Below, piece after piece: positions 23,716 to 32,414 of a DNA stretch of 34,044 nucleotides; positions within the stretch are counted from its first letter, which is position 1; the number at the start of each line of letters is the position of its first letter. The notes beneath the pieces are model-generated. The model was not told where the DNA came from, ran no database searches, and saw only the letters and a program-made list of their open reading frames with translations. The translations under genes and the position numbers were made by a program. The stretch comes from Bacteroidales bacterium UBA1680 (GTDB lineage Bacteria > Bacteroidota > Bacteroidia > Bacteroidales > UBA932), in assembly GCA_002320605.1 (NCBI GenBank), contig DCKG01000025.1, positions 765-34,808 on the forward strand. Reading direction: 5' to 3'.

Positions 23716-23742
23716 AACCGGTCCTTCTGGATCGGTTTTTTT
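23716..23742 (+). terminator. Intrinsic terminator of rpsU
   Basis: AACCGGTCC (23716-23724) pairs with GGATCGGTT (23729-23737), with one G-U pair and a TTCT loop, followed by a run of seven T. It lies 19 bases after the rpsU stop. Confidence 0.9.
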
Positions 23743-23754
23743 GTATTCCGAAGG

Positions 23755-23785
23755 TTTTATCTTAAAGGAAAAATTCCTAAATTTG
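23755..23785 (+). promoter_or_regulatory. Promoter of the cytochrome/oxidoreductase operon, with internal palindrome
   Basis: TTTT (23755-23758) lies 19 bases before TAAATTTG (23778-23785), an exact -7 consensus. The expected transcript start is about 17 bases before the ATG at 23809. A short inverted repeat AGGAA-AAA-TTCCT (23766-23778) fills the spacer and may be an operator. Confidence 0.55.
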
Positions 23786-23808
23786 GAAGATTAAGCTTGG
23801 AGAGTGAT

Positions 23809-25341
23809 ATGCCTGGCAAAAAACGAACTCGTAATATTCTTTTAATCGGTCTCGGTGGCATCGTGATCGGTTTCATTTTGTTTATTTTCTTCCACTCTGC
23901 AATGGTGAAGACTTCCACCAATGAATATTGCATGAGCTGCCATATTCATGAAGAAGCAGATGCGGCCTGGAAGAAGTCCGTGCACTACAACAGCAAGAGC
24001 GGAACAGTCACAGACTGTGCCGCATGCCATCTGCCGCCGGAGGAAGAGGGCGTGCTAAAATACATGATGGCAAAGGCGAAAATGGGGGCGAAAGATTTCT
24101 GGGCATATTGGACGAAGGACAAGGAAGAACTAGATTTCGCCAAGATGGGCGAATTGGAACATGCAGTGAAAACTGTCTACAACTCATCTTGCGAGAAGTG
24201 CCACGTGAACCTATTTCCGGAAGGCATGTCCGACGACGGAGTCACTGCGCATCTCTATTATGAGGAGAATGCCAAGAAGCTGAATCTCCAATGCATCAGC
24301 TGCCATTTGGACGCAGGACACTACAATCCGAACTACAAGCACACGAAGATGACCGAAGCTGTTGAGGTGAATAGCGGAATAGTTTATGATTCAGCCACAG
24401 TTGTGACAGCATTCAAAAACTTCACTGAGACAGTTCCCGGCACGGGTGCATCAATTAATATGATAGCTATTCCAGGCGGCGATTTCACCATAGGCAGCTC
24501 CGAGAAAGAGCCATTCCACAAAAAAGACGAAGGGCCGCAGAAGAACGTGAAGATATCACGCTTCTTCATGAGCGAGGTGGAAGTGACGTGGAACCAGTAC
24601 TGGGCATTCTACAACGAAACCATGTCCGAGGGGCGCACGCCTCCGGAAAAAGTCTACGCTAATAATTCCAGGCCGGACGTTGATGCAGTCAGCGGGCCTA
24701 CTCCGCCGTTCGGTTTTCCGGATCAAGGCTGGGGCATGGGCAGCAGGCCTGCCATAACTATGACTCATTATGCTGCCGAAACATTCTGTCAGTGGCTGTC
24801 ACTGAAGACTGGAAAGAAATATAGGCTTCCGACGGAAGCAGAATGGGAATATGCTGCCAGAGGCGGTACCAGCACTCCGTATTTCTTCGAGGGCAACCCT
24901 AAGAAATTCAGCAACGAAGGCCTGTGGAACAGGATTTTCGGCAGCGATACTGCCATGATAGCTCGTTACGTGGTCTATTCCGAAGACAGCGACGGGAAAA
25001 CTGCCGAGCCTGAAAAAATGGGAGCTAATCCTTTCGGGCTTAAGAATATGCTAGGGAACGTGCTTGAATATTGCTCCGATTGGTACCAAGAAGACGCCTA
25101 TTCTAAATTGAAAGACGGGGAGATCGACCCTAAGGGGCCTTCGGAGGGAAGCGAGTATGTTGTCAGAGGCGGCAACTATGCGAGCGATGCAGCCGACGTA
25201 AGATGCTCTTCAAGAGGGCATACCGAGAACGACGCATGGCTCAGGACTGATCCTCAGAACCCCAAGAGCATCTGGTGGTACTCTGACATAAAAGGCATAG
25301 GATTCAGGATAGTTTGTGAGGTGCCAGAAGGCATAGATTAG
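23809..25341 (+). CDS. Fusion of a NapC/NrfH-like tetraheme cytochrome c and a SUMF1/FGE-like domain
   Basis: I start at ATG 23809 (MPGKKRTRNI, 510 residues) because the frame upstream runs through the rpsU terminator and the promoter. One membrane anchor (NILLIGLGGIVIGFILFIFF) is followed by four haem-binding CxxCH motifs: 41-45 (CMSCH), 70-74 (CAACH), 128-132 (CEKCH) and 162-166 (CISCH). The spacing is that of NapC/NirT/NrfH quinol dehydrogenases, which pass electrons from menaquinol to periplasmic partners. From about residue 215 a complete SUMF1 fold follows: IPGGDFTIGS, RLPTEAEWEYAARGG, GNVLEYCSDWY, VVRGGNYASD and GIGFRIV. The two catalytic cysteines of formylglycine-generating enzyme (GGSYxC....C) are absent, so it is not a classic FGE. 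The neighbours are two lipoprotein enzymes and haem-attachment genes. The fusion implies that electrons are delivered to, or taken from, something bound by the SUMF1 domain. That last point is inference. Confidence 0.9.
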   Translation: MPGKKRTRNILLIGLGGIVIGFILFIFFHSAMVKTSTNEYCMSCHIHEEADAAWKKSVHYNSKSGTVTDCAACHLPPEEEGVLKYMMAKAKMGAKDFWAYWTKDKEELDFAKMGELEHAVKTVYNSSCEKCHVNLFPEGMSDDGVTAHLYYEENAKKLNLQCISCHLDAGHYNPNYKHTKMTEAVEVNSGIVYDSATVVTAFKNFTETVPGTGASINMIAIPGGDFTIGSSEKEPFHKKDEGPQKNVKISRFFMSEVEVTWNQYWAFYNETMSEGRTPPEKVYANNSRPDVDAVSGPTPPFGFPDQGWGMGSRPAITMTHYAAETFCQWLSLKTGKKYRLPTEAEWEYAARGGTSTPYFFEGNPKKFSNEGLWNRIFGSDTAMIARYVVYSEDSDGKTAEPEKMGANPFGLKNMLGNVLEYCSDWYQEDAYSKLKDGEIDPKGPSEGSEYVVRGGNYASDAADVRCSSRGHTENDAWLRTDPQNPKSIWWYSDIKGIGFRIVCEVPEGID

Positions 25342-25390
25342 AACAATCATTCTAATACATATAATACATTAACTTAAAAACTAATAAGAT

Positions 25391-26755
25391 ATGAGCAACA
25401 AGATGAACAGAAGGAATTTCCTGACTACATCATCCCTGCTTGGCGCGGCAGGTCTGATTGGCGTGCCAGCAATTGTCTCTGCATGCAAGGGCGGTTCTTC
25501 ATCCAAGAGCGCGAATGAACCGCTTAGGCAGCCAGATGAATATTACGTTCCTGATCTTCCTGACAAGGCAATCGAAGGAAAGGCTCTGAAAGCCGGAGTC
25601 ATCGGTTGTGGCGGAAGAGGTTCCGGCGCAGTGGAGAATCTTCTCGAGGCAGCCGACGGCATCACCGTGACTGCTCTGGGAGACGTATTCCAGGACAGGA
25701 TAGACTCTCTGAAAGGCAAACTTAAGGAGAAGGGACAGGAAGTCGCCGACGATCATTGCTTCGTAGGCTTCGATGCGTATCAGAAGGTCATCGATTCCGG
25801 CGTGGACATGGTCATCATCGCCACCCCGCCGGTGTTCCGTCCAGTGCATTTCCAGTATGCCACCTCCAAAGGCGTGCATTCATTCCTCGAGAAACCTATT
25901 GCAGTCGATCCGAAGGGGTACCGCACCATCATGGCAGCCGCAAAGCAGGCTGAGTCCAAGGGTCTTTCGGTCGTGACCGGAACTCAGCGCCATCATCAGC
26001 GCGAGTACGTCGAGTCTTTCAAGAAGATTCAGGAAGGCATGATCGGAAGAATCACAGGAGGAAACGTTTACTGGAACCAGGGTATGCTCTGGTATCGCAA
26101 CAGAGAAAAAGGCTGGAGCGACATGGAGTGGATGATCCGCGACTGGGTGAACTGGAAATGGCTTTCAGGCGACCACATCGTTGAGCAGCACGTCCACAAC
26201 ATAGACGTGTTCCTTTGGATGACGGGCATGCACCCTGTGGCAGCCACAGGCTTCGGAAGCCGTCAGCGCAGAATCACAGGCGACCAGTACGACAATTTCA
26301 GCATCGACTTCGAGTTCGAGAACGGAGTGCATCTCCACAGCATGTGCCGCCAGATAGACGGCTGCAGCAACAACGTGAGCGAATTCATCCAGGGAACCAA
26401 AGGTTCTTGGAACAGCCAGGACTTCACAATCAGAGACCTCGATGGCAACGAGCTTTGGAAATATGACAAAGAGGCAGCTCAGGCCGAATTCAAGCAGTTC
26501 AACCCTTATGTGCTGGAGCATGTGGACTGGGTGAACCACATCCGCAAGGGCGACGCACACGTGGAAGCTGGAGAGACAGGCATTTCTTCTCTGGCAGGAG
26601 TCATGGGTCGCGAGGCCGCTTACACAGGAAAGACTGTAAAATGGGACGAGATAAGCGCTTCCGAGCTTGACTACATGCCGGAGGAACTTGAACTCGGGCC
26701 TATGGACATGTCCAAGTACACCGTTCCTGTTCCAGGAGAAGCTCACAAAGAGTAA
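25391..26755 (+). CDS. Tat-exported Gfo/Idh/MocA-family oxidoreductase lipoprotein
   Basis: A 454-residue protein with a twin-arginine motif (NRRNFLTTS, residues 6-14), a hydrophobic helix and a lipobox-like VSAC (Cys32), so it is probably folded with cofactor and exported as a lipoprotein. The Rossmann domain shows GVIGCGGRGSGA (69-80), ATPP (144-147) and EKP (167-169), whose lysine is the usual catalytic or binding residue. The C-terminal domain carries WNWKWLSGDHIVEQHVHNID-type residues around 252-270. Family members oxidise or reduce sugar-like hydroxyls with NAD(P), sometimes with tightly bound cofactor. Tat export fits a bound cofactor outside the cytoplasm. It lies 49 bases after the cytochrome fusion gene and three bases before the TIM-barrel gene. 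Confidence 0.9.
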   Translation: MSNKMNRRNFLTTSSLLGAAGLIGVPAIVSACKGGSSSKSANEPLRQPDEYYVPDLPDKAIEGKALKAGVIGCGGRGSGAVENLLEAADGITVTALGDVFQDRIDSLKGKLKEKGQEVADDHCFVGFDAYQKVIDSGVDMVIIATPPVFRPVHFQYATSKGVHSFLEKPIAVDPKGYRTIMAAAKQAESKGLSVVTGTQRHHQREYVESFKKIQEGMIGRITGGNVYWNQGMLWYRNREKGWSDMEWMIRDWVNWKWLSGDHIVEQHVHNIDVFLWMTGMHPVAATGFGSRQRRITGDQYDNFSIDFEFENGVHLHSMCRQIDGCSNNVSEFIQGTKGSWNSQDFTIRDLDGNELWKYDKEAAQAEFKQFNPYVLEHVDWVNHIRKGDAHVEAGETGISSLAGVMGREAAYTGKTVKWDEISASELDYMPEELELGPMDMSKYTVPVPGEAHKE

Positions 26756-26758
26756 TAT

Positions 26759-27679
26759 ATGGACAGAAAACAATTCATAAACAGATCTCTGCTTGGGATG
26801 GCCGCACTTGCTGCGGCTCCATCTCTTGCAGTTTCTTGTGCTGCTAAAAGCGGCTCCAAAGGAAAGGCTTATAATAAGGCTCAGGGAGTGCTGAATATTT
26901 CATGCCAGGAAGGCGTGACTCCGGGAGAAAGCCTGAACGAGAAACTGGACTTCCTGGAGGGCTTGGGTGTCGTCGGGTTCGAGCCGGGCGGAAGAGGACT
27001 CGGGGACAGAATCACTGAACTCCAAGACGCGCTTAAGGGCAGGAACATAAAGGTATCTGCCATCTGCGCGGGCTTTGACGGCTTTATTCTGGCCGAAGAT
27101 CCGGCCGTGAAAGAGTCTTTCGATACGACGATGCGCCAGATAATCGATGCCGCCGGAGCTCTTGGCTCCACGGGAGTCATCATGGTGCCAGCTTTCAACG
27201 GGCAGAAGCCTTGCAAGCCTCATACTCTTGAGACCAGGGATTTTCTCTGCGAGCAGCTGCACTCTCTGGGAGACTATGCCCTGCAGCATGACACCACGAT
27301 AATTTTGGAGCCGCTGAATCGCAAAGAGGCATTTTACCTTCGCCTAGTTGCTGATGCAGCCGCAATTTGCCGCGATGCAGATAGCGCAGGCGTAAAATGC
27401 ATGGGCGATTTCTGGCACATGCAGGAAGAGACATCCGACTACGGCGCATTCATGTCAGCCGGCACGAAATACCTGCAGCACGTCCATATCGCCAGCCGAG
27501 GCAGAAGACTGATGCCTGGGGAAGACGGTGAGAAAGACAACTACGTGGACGGATTCAAGGCTCTGAAAGAGATGGGGTATCAGAATTACGTATCATTCGA
27601 GTGCGGAACGAAAGGCGATCGCAAAGAGACCCTGACCGCAGCCGTCAATCTTCTCCGCTCCCAGTGGGAACAAGCCTAA
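26759..27679 (+). CDS. Xylose-isomerase-like TIM-barrel lipoprotein (sugar isomerase/epimerase family)
   Basis: A 306-residue protein with a signal (MDRKQFINRSLLGMAALAAA) ending in a lipobox-like AVSC (Cys27); the RKQF phrase is a weak Tat motif. The fold is that of AP-endonuclease-family-2 / xylose isomerase-like enzymes. The expected metal ligands are visible: Glu184 (IILEPLN), Asp217-His220 (GDFWHM), His243 (HVHIAS) and Glu281 (SFECGT). Such enzymes isomerise, epimerise or cleave (keto)sugars or inositols with a divalent metal. Its pairing with an exported Gfo/Idh/MocA enzyme resembles periplasmic 3-keto-glycoside chemistry known in Bacteroidetes, but the substrate here is not known. It is translated directly after its neighbour. 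Confidence 0.87.
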   Translation: MDRKQFINRSLLGMAALAAAPSLAVSCAAKSGSKGKAYNKAQGVLNISCQEGVTPGESLNEKLDFLEGLGVVGFEPGGRGLGDRITELQDALKGRNIKVSAICAGFDGFILAEDPAVKESFDTTMRQIIDAAGALGSTGVIMVPAFNGQKPCKPHTLETRDFLCEQLHSLGDYALQHDTTIILEPLNRKEAFYLRLVADAAAICRDADSAGVKCMGDFWHMQEETSDYGAFMSAGTKYLQHVHIASRGRRLMPGEDGEKDNYVDGFKALKEMGYQNYVSFECGTKGDRKETLTAAVNLLRSQWEQA

Positions 27680-27685
27680 GGCTGA

Positions 27686-28567
27686 ATGAAGCAACTCGGT
27701 GAATATGCAAAAGCGTTGTGGCGCTGCGTCGTGCTTTTCATGGCAGGCGTGGCGCTGCAATTGATTTTCGGCCCCATAAAGACTGGAGACAATCTCGGGA
27801 CCTTCCTGGCCCTGCTTCAGGCCTTTCCTCTCTTTCTTTATTTGCTGAAGGATAGATGGAAATTCGCCCGGAGCATTTCTGGAGCTGAAAGCCGCATCGT
27901 GACGATGTGCGTTCTGGTTATCCTTCTTCTCTTCTTCGGACTCATACCGCAAAATGGAAGCGGACGGGGAATCCTAGGTGCGTTAGGATTCCATGACATG
28001 AAAACCTCCTGGGTCTTTGCGCTACTGCTAATCTATTTCACGGTTCTTATCGGCATTCAGGCCATCACTGACCTGAAAATTAAGAAATTGTCTGCCATGG
28101 CAATCTTCCACTGGAGCATATTCGCAATTTTGGTTGCCGGGATTTGCGGAGTCGGAGCCAGAAAGACCGCCTACATCCAGATAAATGAAGGCGAGACGCT
28201 AAACACAGCTATTGATGCCGAAGGAAACTCGTTGCAGCTGCCGTTCAGCATAAAACTGGAGGATTTCCAGATGGAAGAATATGAGGGAACGCATCAGCCT
28301 AAAGAATTTCTGTCCAAGATTCAGATTGCCTCTGACAAAGGGAGCAAGGTGGCGAGCGTTAGAGTGAATCACCCTGCAAGGCTCGCCTCCTGGAAGATTT
28401 ATCAGACGGGCTACGATGTCTCAAAAGGCAAAGATAGCGAATACAGCGTGCTGAACGTTGTCAGGGACCCGATGTGGCCGATCACGCAAATAGGCCTCTG
28501 GGGCCTGCTGATTGGCTGTATATTCATGTTCATTGACAAGGCGGCAAGGAAGGAGGCTAAGGCATGA
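27686..28567 (+). CDS. resB: Cytochrome c biogenesis protein ResB (Ccs1)-like
   Basis: A 293-residue inner-membrane protein with about four spans (three in the first half, for example VTMCVLVILLLFFGLIP, and one at the very end, GLWGLLIGCIFMFIDKA). A periplasmic domain of roughly 110 residues contains YIQINEGETLN and WKIYQTGYDVSKGK, the latter typical of ResB. System II haem lyases need ResB with CcsA to keep haem and apocytochrome ready for thioether formation at CxxCH. It begins six bases after the TIM-barrel gene, and its TGA overlaps the ccsA ATG. Confidence 0.87.
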   Translation: MKQLGEYAKALWRCVVLFMAGVALQLIFGPIKTGDNLGTFLALLQAFPLFLYLLKDRWKFARSISGAESRIVTMCVLVILLLFFGLIPQNGSGRGILGALGFHDMKTSWVFALLLIYFTVLIGIQAITDLKIKKLSAMAIFHWSIFAILVAGICGVGARKTAYIQINEGETLNTAIDAEGNSLQLPFSIKLEDFQMEEYEGTHQPKEFLSKIQIASDKGSKVASVRVNHPARLASWKIYQTGYDVSKGKDSEYSVLNVVRDPMWPITQIGLWGLLIGCIFMFIDKAARKEAKA

Positions 28568-29349
28568 TCTGGGAGTCATTCGCATATTTCGCTGTCGGCG
28601 CTTCTCTATTCTGGGTAGCTGGAAGCTTGCTATCATATTCAAGAAAAGGCGGCAGACCTGCCATTGCCCTCTCCATTACAGGTTCAGGAATATTCCTAGC
28701 CTATATCATCTGCCTCTGGATCGCTCTAGGCAGGCCTCCGATGAGGGCGATGGGCGAAACCCGGCTGTGGTATTCGTTCTTCCTGTCGCTCATCGGCACC
28801 ATCATATTCATCGCCTACCGCTACAAATGGATAATGTCGTTCACTACCCTGCTGTCGTTGGTATTCGTCTGCGTGAACATATTCAAGCCTGAAATCCACG
28901 GCGAGAATCTTATGCCGGCCCTGCAAAGTCCATGGTTCGTCCCGCACGTGATCGTGTACATGATAGCCTACGCTCTCATGGGAGCAGCCGCAATATTCGC
29001 AGGCTACCTCTGGCACCGTGATTCGAACGACCGCCCTATTGACAAGAAGGATTCCGACGCCTGCTATGCGCTAGTGAGCATCGGATTCGCTTTTCTGACG
29101 ATGGGAATAGTGATGGGCGCTCTATGGGCGAAGGAAGCCTGGGGAGACTACTGGACATGGGATCCGAAAGAAACCTGGGCCGCAGTTACCTGGATGGCAT
29201 ACCTGCTGTATCTGCATGCCAGGAAGCACGTCAAGGATCAGCAATACTGCTACGCCCTTCTGATATTCGCATTCATCCTCCTTCAGATGTGCTGGTGGGG
29301 AATTAATTACCTCCCTTCAGCGCAAGGCATGAGCATTCATACATACTGA
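28564..29349 (+). CDS. ccsA: Cytochrome c assembly protein CcsA (haem handling, System II)
   Basis: A 261-residue multi-span membrane protein. The diagnostic tryptophan-rich WWD motif is WGDYWTWDPKETWAAVTWM, near residues 194-212. Histidines that could bind haem flank it (HVIVYMIAYALMG, and LHARKHV after it). With ResB it forms the System II cytochrome c synthetase. Its place at the end of this operon shows that the tetraheme fusion protein is the intended client. It starts inside the resB stop codon (ATGA). Confidence 0.93.
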   Translation: MIWESFAYFAVGASLFWVAGSLLSYSRKGGRPAIALSITGSGIFLAYIICLWIALGRPPMRAMGETRLWYSFFLSLIGTIIFIAYRYKWIMSFTTLLSLVFVCVNIFKPEIHGENLMPALQSPWFVPHVIVYMIAYALMGAAAIFAGYLWHRDSNDRPIDKKDSDACYALVSIGFAFLTMGIVMGALWAKEAWGDYWTWDPKETWAAVTWMAYLLYLHARKHVKDQQYCYALLIFAFILLQMCWWGINYLPSAQGMSIHTY

Positions 29350-29582
29350 GCCAACTGGCGAACCGGCATGGGAAATCTCTATTTCCTAATTTCACGAGCA
29401 ACTATTACGACTCTTGCCCACCAACGACTGGAATTAAATCAGTTCGAGCAAAAGGATGCCTTAGCTGAGATAATCCATTTACATGATAGAATAACTTTTG
29501 GTGACTCAACTCAATAAAATTCGGATTAGCGATAAAAAATCCTTAATTTAGCAAATCGATTAACCGCAGAACAAACACACAT
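29350..29582. other. Gap between ccsA and the restriction locus
   Basis: A small hairpin GGAAAT-CTCT-ATTTCC (29371-29386) could weakly terminate the ccsA operon. A 49-codon frame (29368-29517) lies between the two operons. It has no ribosome-binding signal and no recognisable motif, so I treat it as a possible gene remnant only. TAATTTAG (29544-29551), one base off the -7 consensus, is the best promoter candidate for hsdR. This gap is where the restriction locus joins the core operon. Confidence 0.4.
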
Positions 29583-32399
29583 ATGTCGACTCAAAGCGAG
29601 CAAGTGCTGGAAGAGGGCCTGATTAAGACCCTCATTGACAACAGTTACGAAAGAGTCGTCCTCAAAGACGAGGATGCTCTTCGTGACAATTTTAAAGTGC
29701 AGCTCGAAAAACATAATTTCGAAGAGCTCAAACGACATGGCCGTACTTCCTTCACAGAGACGGAGTTCGACAAGATTCTTTTGTACCTCGAAGGAGGAAC
29801 TCGCTTTGAGAAGGCAAAGAAACTCCGTGACCTCAAGGACTTTGAGTTGGATAGCGGAGAGCGTGCGTGGATTAGTTTCTTCGACTCGAAAAACTGGTGC
29901 AAGAACGAGTTCCAAGTCGCCAATCAGATAACAGTAGAGGCACAGCGGAAGAACCGCTTTGACGTTACCATTCTCATAAACGGCCTCCCTCTGGTGCAGA
30001 TTGAACTCAAGAAAAGGGGCATAGAACTCAAACAGGCCTACAACCAGATTCAACGGTATCAGAAGATCGCTTTTAGGGGACTTTTCGATTACATCCAGTT
30101 GTTCATCGTTTCCAATGGGGTAAATACAAGGTATTTCGCTAATAATCCCAATGGTGGATTCAAATTTACATTCAATTGGACGACACCAGACAATAAGCCG
30201 ATAAACAATCTCGAACTCTTTGCAAATGACTTTTTGGCCAAGTGTACTTTAGGCAAGATAATCGGTAAATACATTGTCCTGCACGAAGGAGACAAGATGC
30301 TCATGGTGCTGCGCCCTTACCAATACTATGCCGTGGAACAGATTCTGGACAGGGTGCGGAACTCCAATGACAACGGCTATGTCTGGCATACGACAGGAGC
30401 CGGAAAGACCCTCACCTCATTCAAGGCCGCACAGCTGGTCTCCGAGGTGGATGGAATTGACAAGGTGCTATTTGTGGTGGACAGGCATGACCTTGACACC
30501 CAGACCCAATCTGAATATGAGGCATTCGAACCTGGAGCCGTTGATAATACTGACAATACCTACGAGCTGATCAAACGGCTCAGCGGTAACTCCAAAATCA
30601 TCATTACTACAATCCAGAAACTGAATAGTGCCGTAACGAGAGACTATTACAACAAGCATCTCCAGGAAGTCCGGGACAAGAAGGTTGTCATGATTTTCGA
30701 TGAGTGCCACCGTTCTCATTTTGGGGATTGTCACAAGAACATAGTGGGCTTCTTCCGTAACCTCCAGATTTTCGGTTTTACAGGGACTCCGATTTTTGTA
30801 GAGAATGCGAAGCAGGAACACACCACTGCCGAAGTCTTCGGAAAATGTCTCCACAAATACCTCATCAAGGATGCCATTGCCGATGACAATGTTCTCGGCT
30901 TTCTCGTTGAATACTATAAGGGGCAGGACGGCGTTGATTTTATGGCAGAGAAGAGAATGAGGGAGATTGCGCAGTTCATCTTGAACAACTATAACCGCTC
31001 CACCTTTGACGGAGAGTTCAACGCTTTGTTCGCCGTCCAATCTGTGCCAATGCTGCTTGAGTATTACCGGATTTTCAAGGAATTGAAGCCCGAAATCCGG
31101 ATAGGCGCCATCTTCACCTACTCAGCCAACAGCAGTCAAGATGATGACCTTACCGGAATGGGACAAGGTTTTGAGGACGGGAAAGTCACTGCAGACAAGT
31201 TGCAGGAAATCATAGATGACTACAACGCCATGTTCGGCACTGCATTCGATGTCTCGAACTTCAACCTCTATTACGACGATGTCAATGAGCGCATGAAAAA
31301 GCGCAAGAAGGACATGGAACCTCTTGACCTGCTCATCGTTGTGGGGATGTTCCTAACTGGATTTGATGCCAAGAAGCTCAATACACTCTATGTGGACAAA
31401 AATCTCGAATGGCACGGACTCCTACAGGCTTTCAGCCGTACCAACCGTGTTCTCAACGAGAAGAAACGCTTTGGCAAAATCATTTGTTTCCGTGATCTTA
31501 AGAGCAAGGTGGACGACGCAGTTAAACTCTTCAGCAACAATGAACCGAATGAATATATTATCCGTGAGCCTTATCAGGAAGTCCGCAAGAAGCTCAATAT
31601 CAAGATGATTGATTTCTTGGAGCGGTATCCGAATCCAGAATGCATTGATAGACTAAAGAGCGAGAACGAGAAGAAAGACTTCGTGCTTGCCTTCCGTGAC
31701 ATCATCCGTGGCAAGATAGAAATCAAGATTTACGAGGACTATGACCCAGAGGATAAGTATTTCGTGATGTCCGAACAGGAATACATGGATTTCCGGAGCA
31801 AATACCTTGACATCACCGTGGGCGTAGTGAACAAGGAGGAAGCGGAGCAGGGAAGGTTGTCGGAATCGGAAGTCCAGTATGAAGGGAGACAACTGGAGGA
31901 CATCGATTTCTGCCTTGAACTGCTTCACAGCGATATCATAAACGTGGCGTACATCCTTGCGCTAATAAAAGACCTCAATCCGGAGAGTGAGAACTATGAG
32001 GCCAAACGTCAGCACATCCTTGACACCATGATTCGGGATGCCGCAATGCGTAACAAGACAAAGCTTATCGATGGATTCATCAAACAGAACGTGGATAATG
32101 ACAAGCCGGGATTCATCAAAGCAAAGGATGACGGTACAATCGACCTTGAGAGCAGACTGAATGGCTATATCTCCAAGGCAAAATCCAGGGCCATAGAGGA
32201 TTTGGCTTCCGAGGAAGGGCTGGAGGAAGAATCACTCCAGAACTTCATCGAGCAATATGACTATCTACAGAGGGAAAAGACCGAAATTCTCGAGGATGCC
32301 ATCATGAAAAAGAAGGTCGGACTAAAGGAGCGGAGAAACATATTGAAGCGGGTGCTGGGCAAGCTACGCACCATCATTGACACATTCAGTTGGGATTAA
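29583..32399 (+). CDS. hsdR: Type I restriction endonuclease, R subunit
   Basis: HsdR is the translocating and cutting subunit of type I restriction complexes. At 938 residues it is a little shorter than the classic 1000-1170. The N-terminal nuclease shows the PD-(D/E)xK pattern: Asp127 in NRFDVTI and Glu141-x-Lys143 in IELKKRG, followed by the QAYNQIQRY motif. The superfamily 2 helicase motor shows TGAGKT (271-276), DECHRS (373-378) and GFTGTP (398-403), with the second RecA-like domain after it (GMFLTGFDAKKLNTLYVDK). The C-terminal helical part (KKVGLKERRNILKRVLGK) would bind the methylase core. All key residues appear intact. It is followed 15 bases later by hsdM. Confidence 0.96.
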   Translation: MSTQSEQVLEEGLIKTLIDNSYERVVLKDEDALRDNFKVQLEKHNFEELKRHGRTSFTETEFDKILLYLEGGTRFEKAKKLRDLKDFELDSGERAWISFFDSKNWCKNEFQVANQITVEAQRKNRFDVTILINGLPLVQIELKKRGIELKQAYNQIQRYQKIAFRGLFDYIQLFIVSNGVNTRYFANNPNGGFKFTFNWTTPDNKPINNLELFANDFLAKCTLGKIIGKYIVLHEGDKMLMVLRPYQYYAVEQILDRVRNSNDNGYVWHTTGAGKTLTSFKAAQLVSEVDGIDKVLFVVDRHDLDTQTQSEYEAFEPGAVDNTDNTYELIKRLSGNSKIIITTIQKLNSAVTRDYYNKHLQEVRDKKVVMIFDECHRSHFGDCHKNIVGFFRNLQIFGFTGTPIFVENAKQEHTTAEVFGKCLHKYLIKDAIADDNVLGFLVEYYKGQDGVDFMAEKRMREIAQFILNNYNRSTFDGEFNALFAVQSVPMLLEYYRIFKELKPEIRIGAIFTYSANSSQDDDLTGMGQGFEDGKVTADKLQEIIDDYNAMFGTAFDVSNFNLYYDDVNERMKKRKKDMEPLDLLIVVGMFLTGFDAKKLNTLYVDKNLEWHGLLQAFSRTNRVLNEKKRFGKIICFRDLKSKVDDAVKLFSNNEPNEYIIREPYQEVRKKLNIKMIDFLERYPNPECIDRLKSENEKKDFVLAFRDIIRGKIEIKIYEDYDPEDKYFVMSEQEYMDFRSKYLDITVGVVNKEEAEQGRLSESEVQYEGRQLEDIDFCLELLHSDIINVAYILALIKDLNPESENYEAKRQHILDTMIRDAAMRNKTKLIDGFIKQNVDNDKPGFIKAKDDGTIDLESRLNGYISKAKSRAIEDLASEEGLEEESLQNFIEQYDYLQREKTEILEDAIMKKKVGLKERRNILKRVLGKLRTIIDTFSWD

Positions 32400-32414
32400 T
32401 AAGACACTTACGAT

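Noticed and set aside
23704..23808. N-terminal extension of the cytochrome-SUMF1 protein by 35 residues
   Set aside because: The extension would translate the rpsU terminator and the operon promoter. The ATG at 23809 gives a normal short cytoplasmic head and membrane anchor.
26165..26773. Minus-strand frame of 202 codons across the Gfo/Idh/MocA gene
   Set aside because: It overlaps a fully conserved enzyme on the other strand, and its Cys/Val/His-rich product shows no family features.
29368..29517. 49-codon frame between ccsA and hsdR
   Set aside because: No ribosome-binding signal, no motif and no recognisable similarity; kept only as a possible remnant within the gap entry.
30468..31040. 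Minus-strand frame of 190 codons inside hsdR
   Set aside because: Antisense to the helicase motifs of hsdR; no independent start signal or motif.
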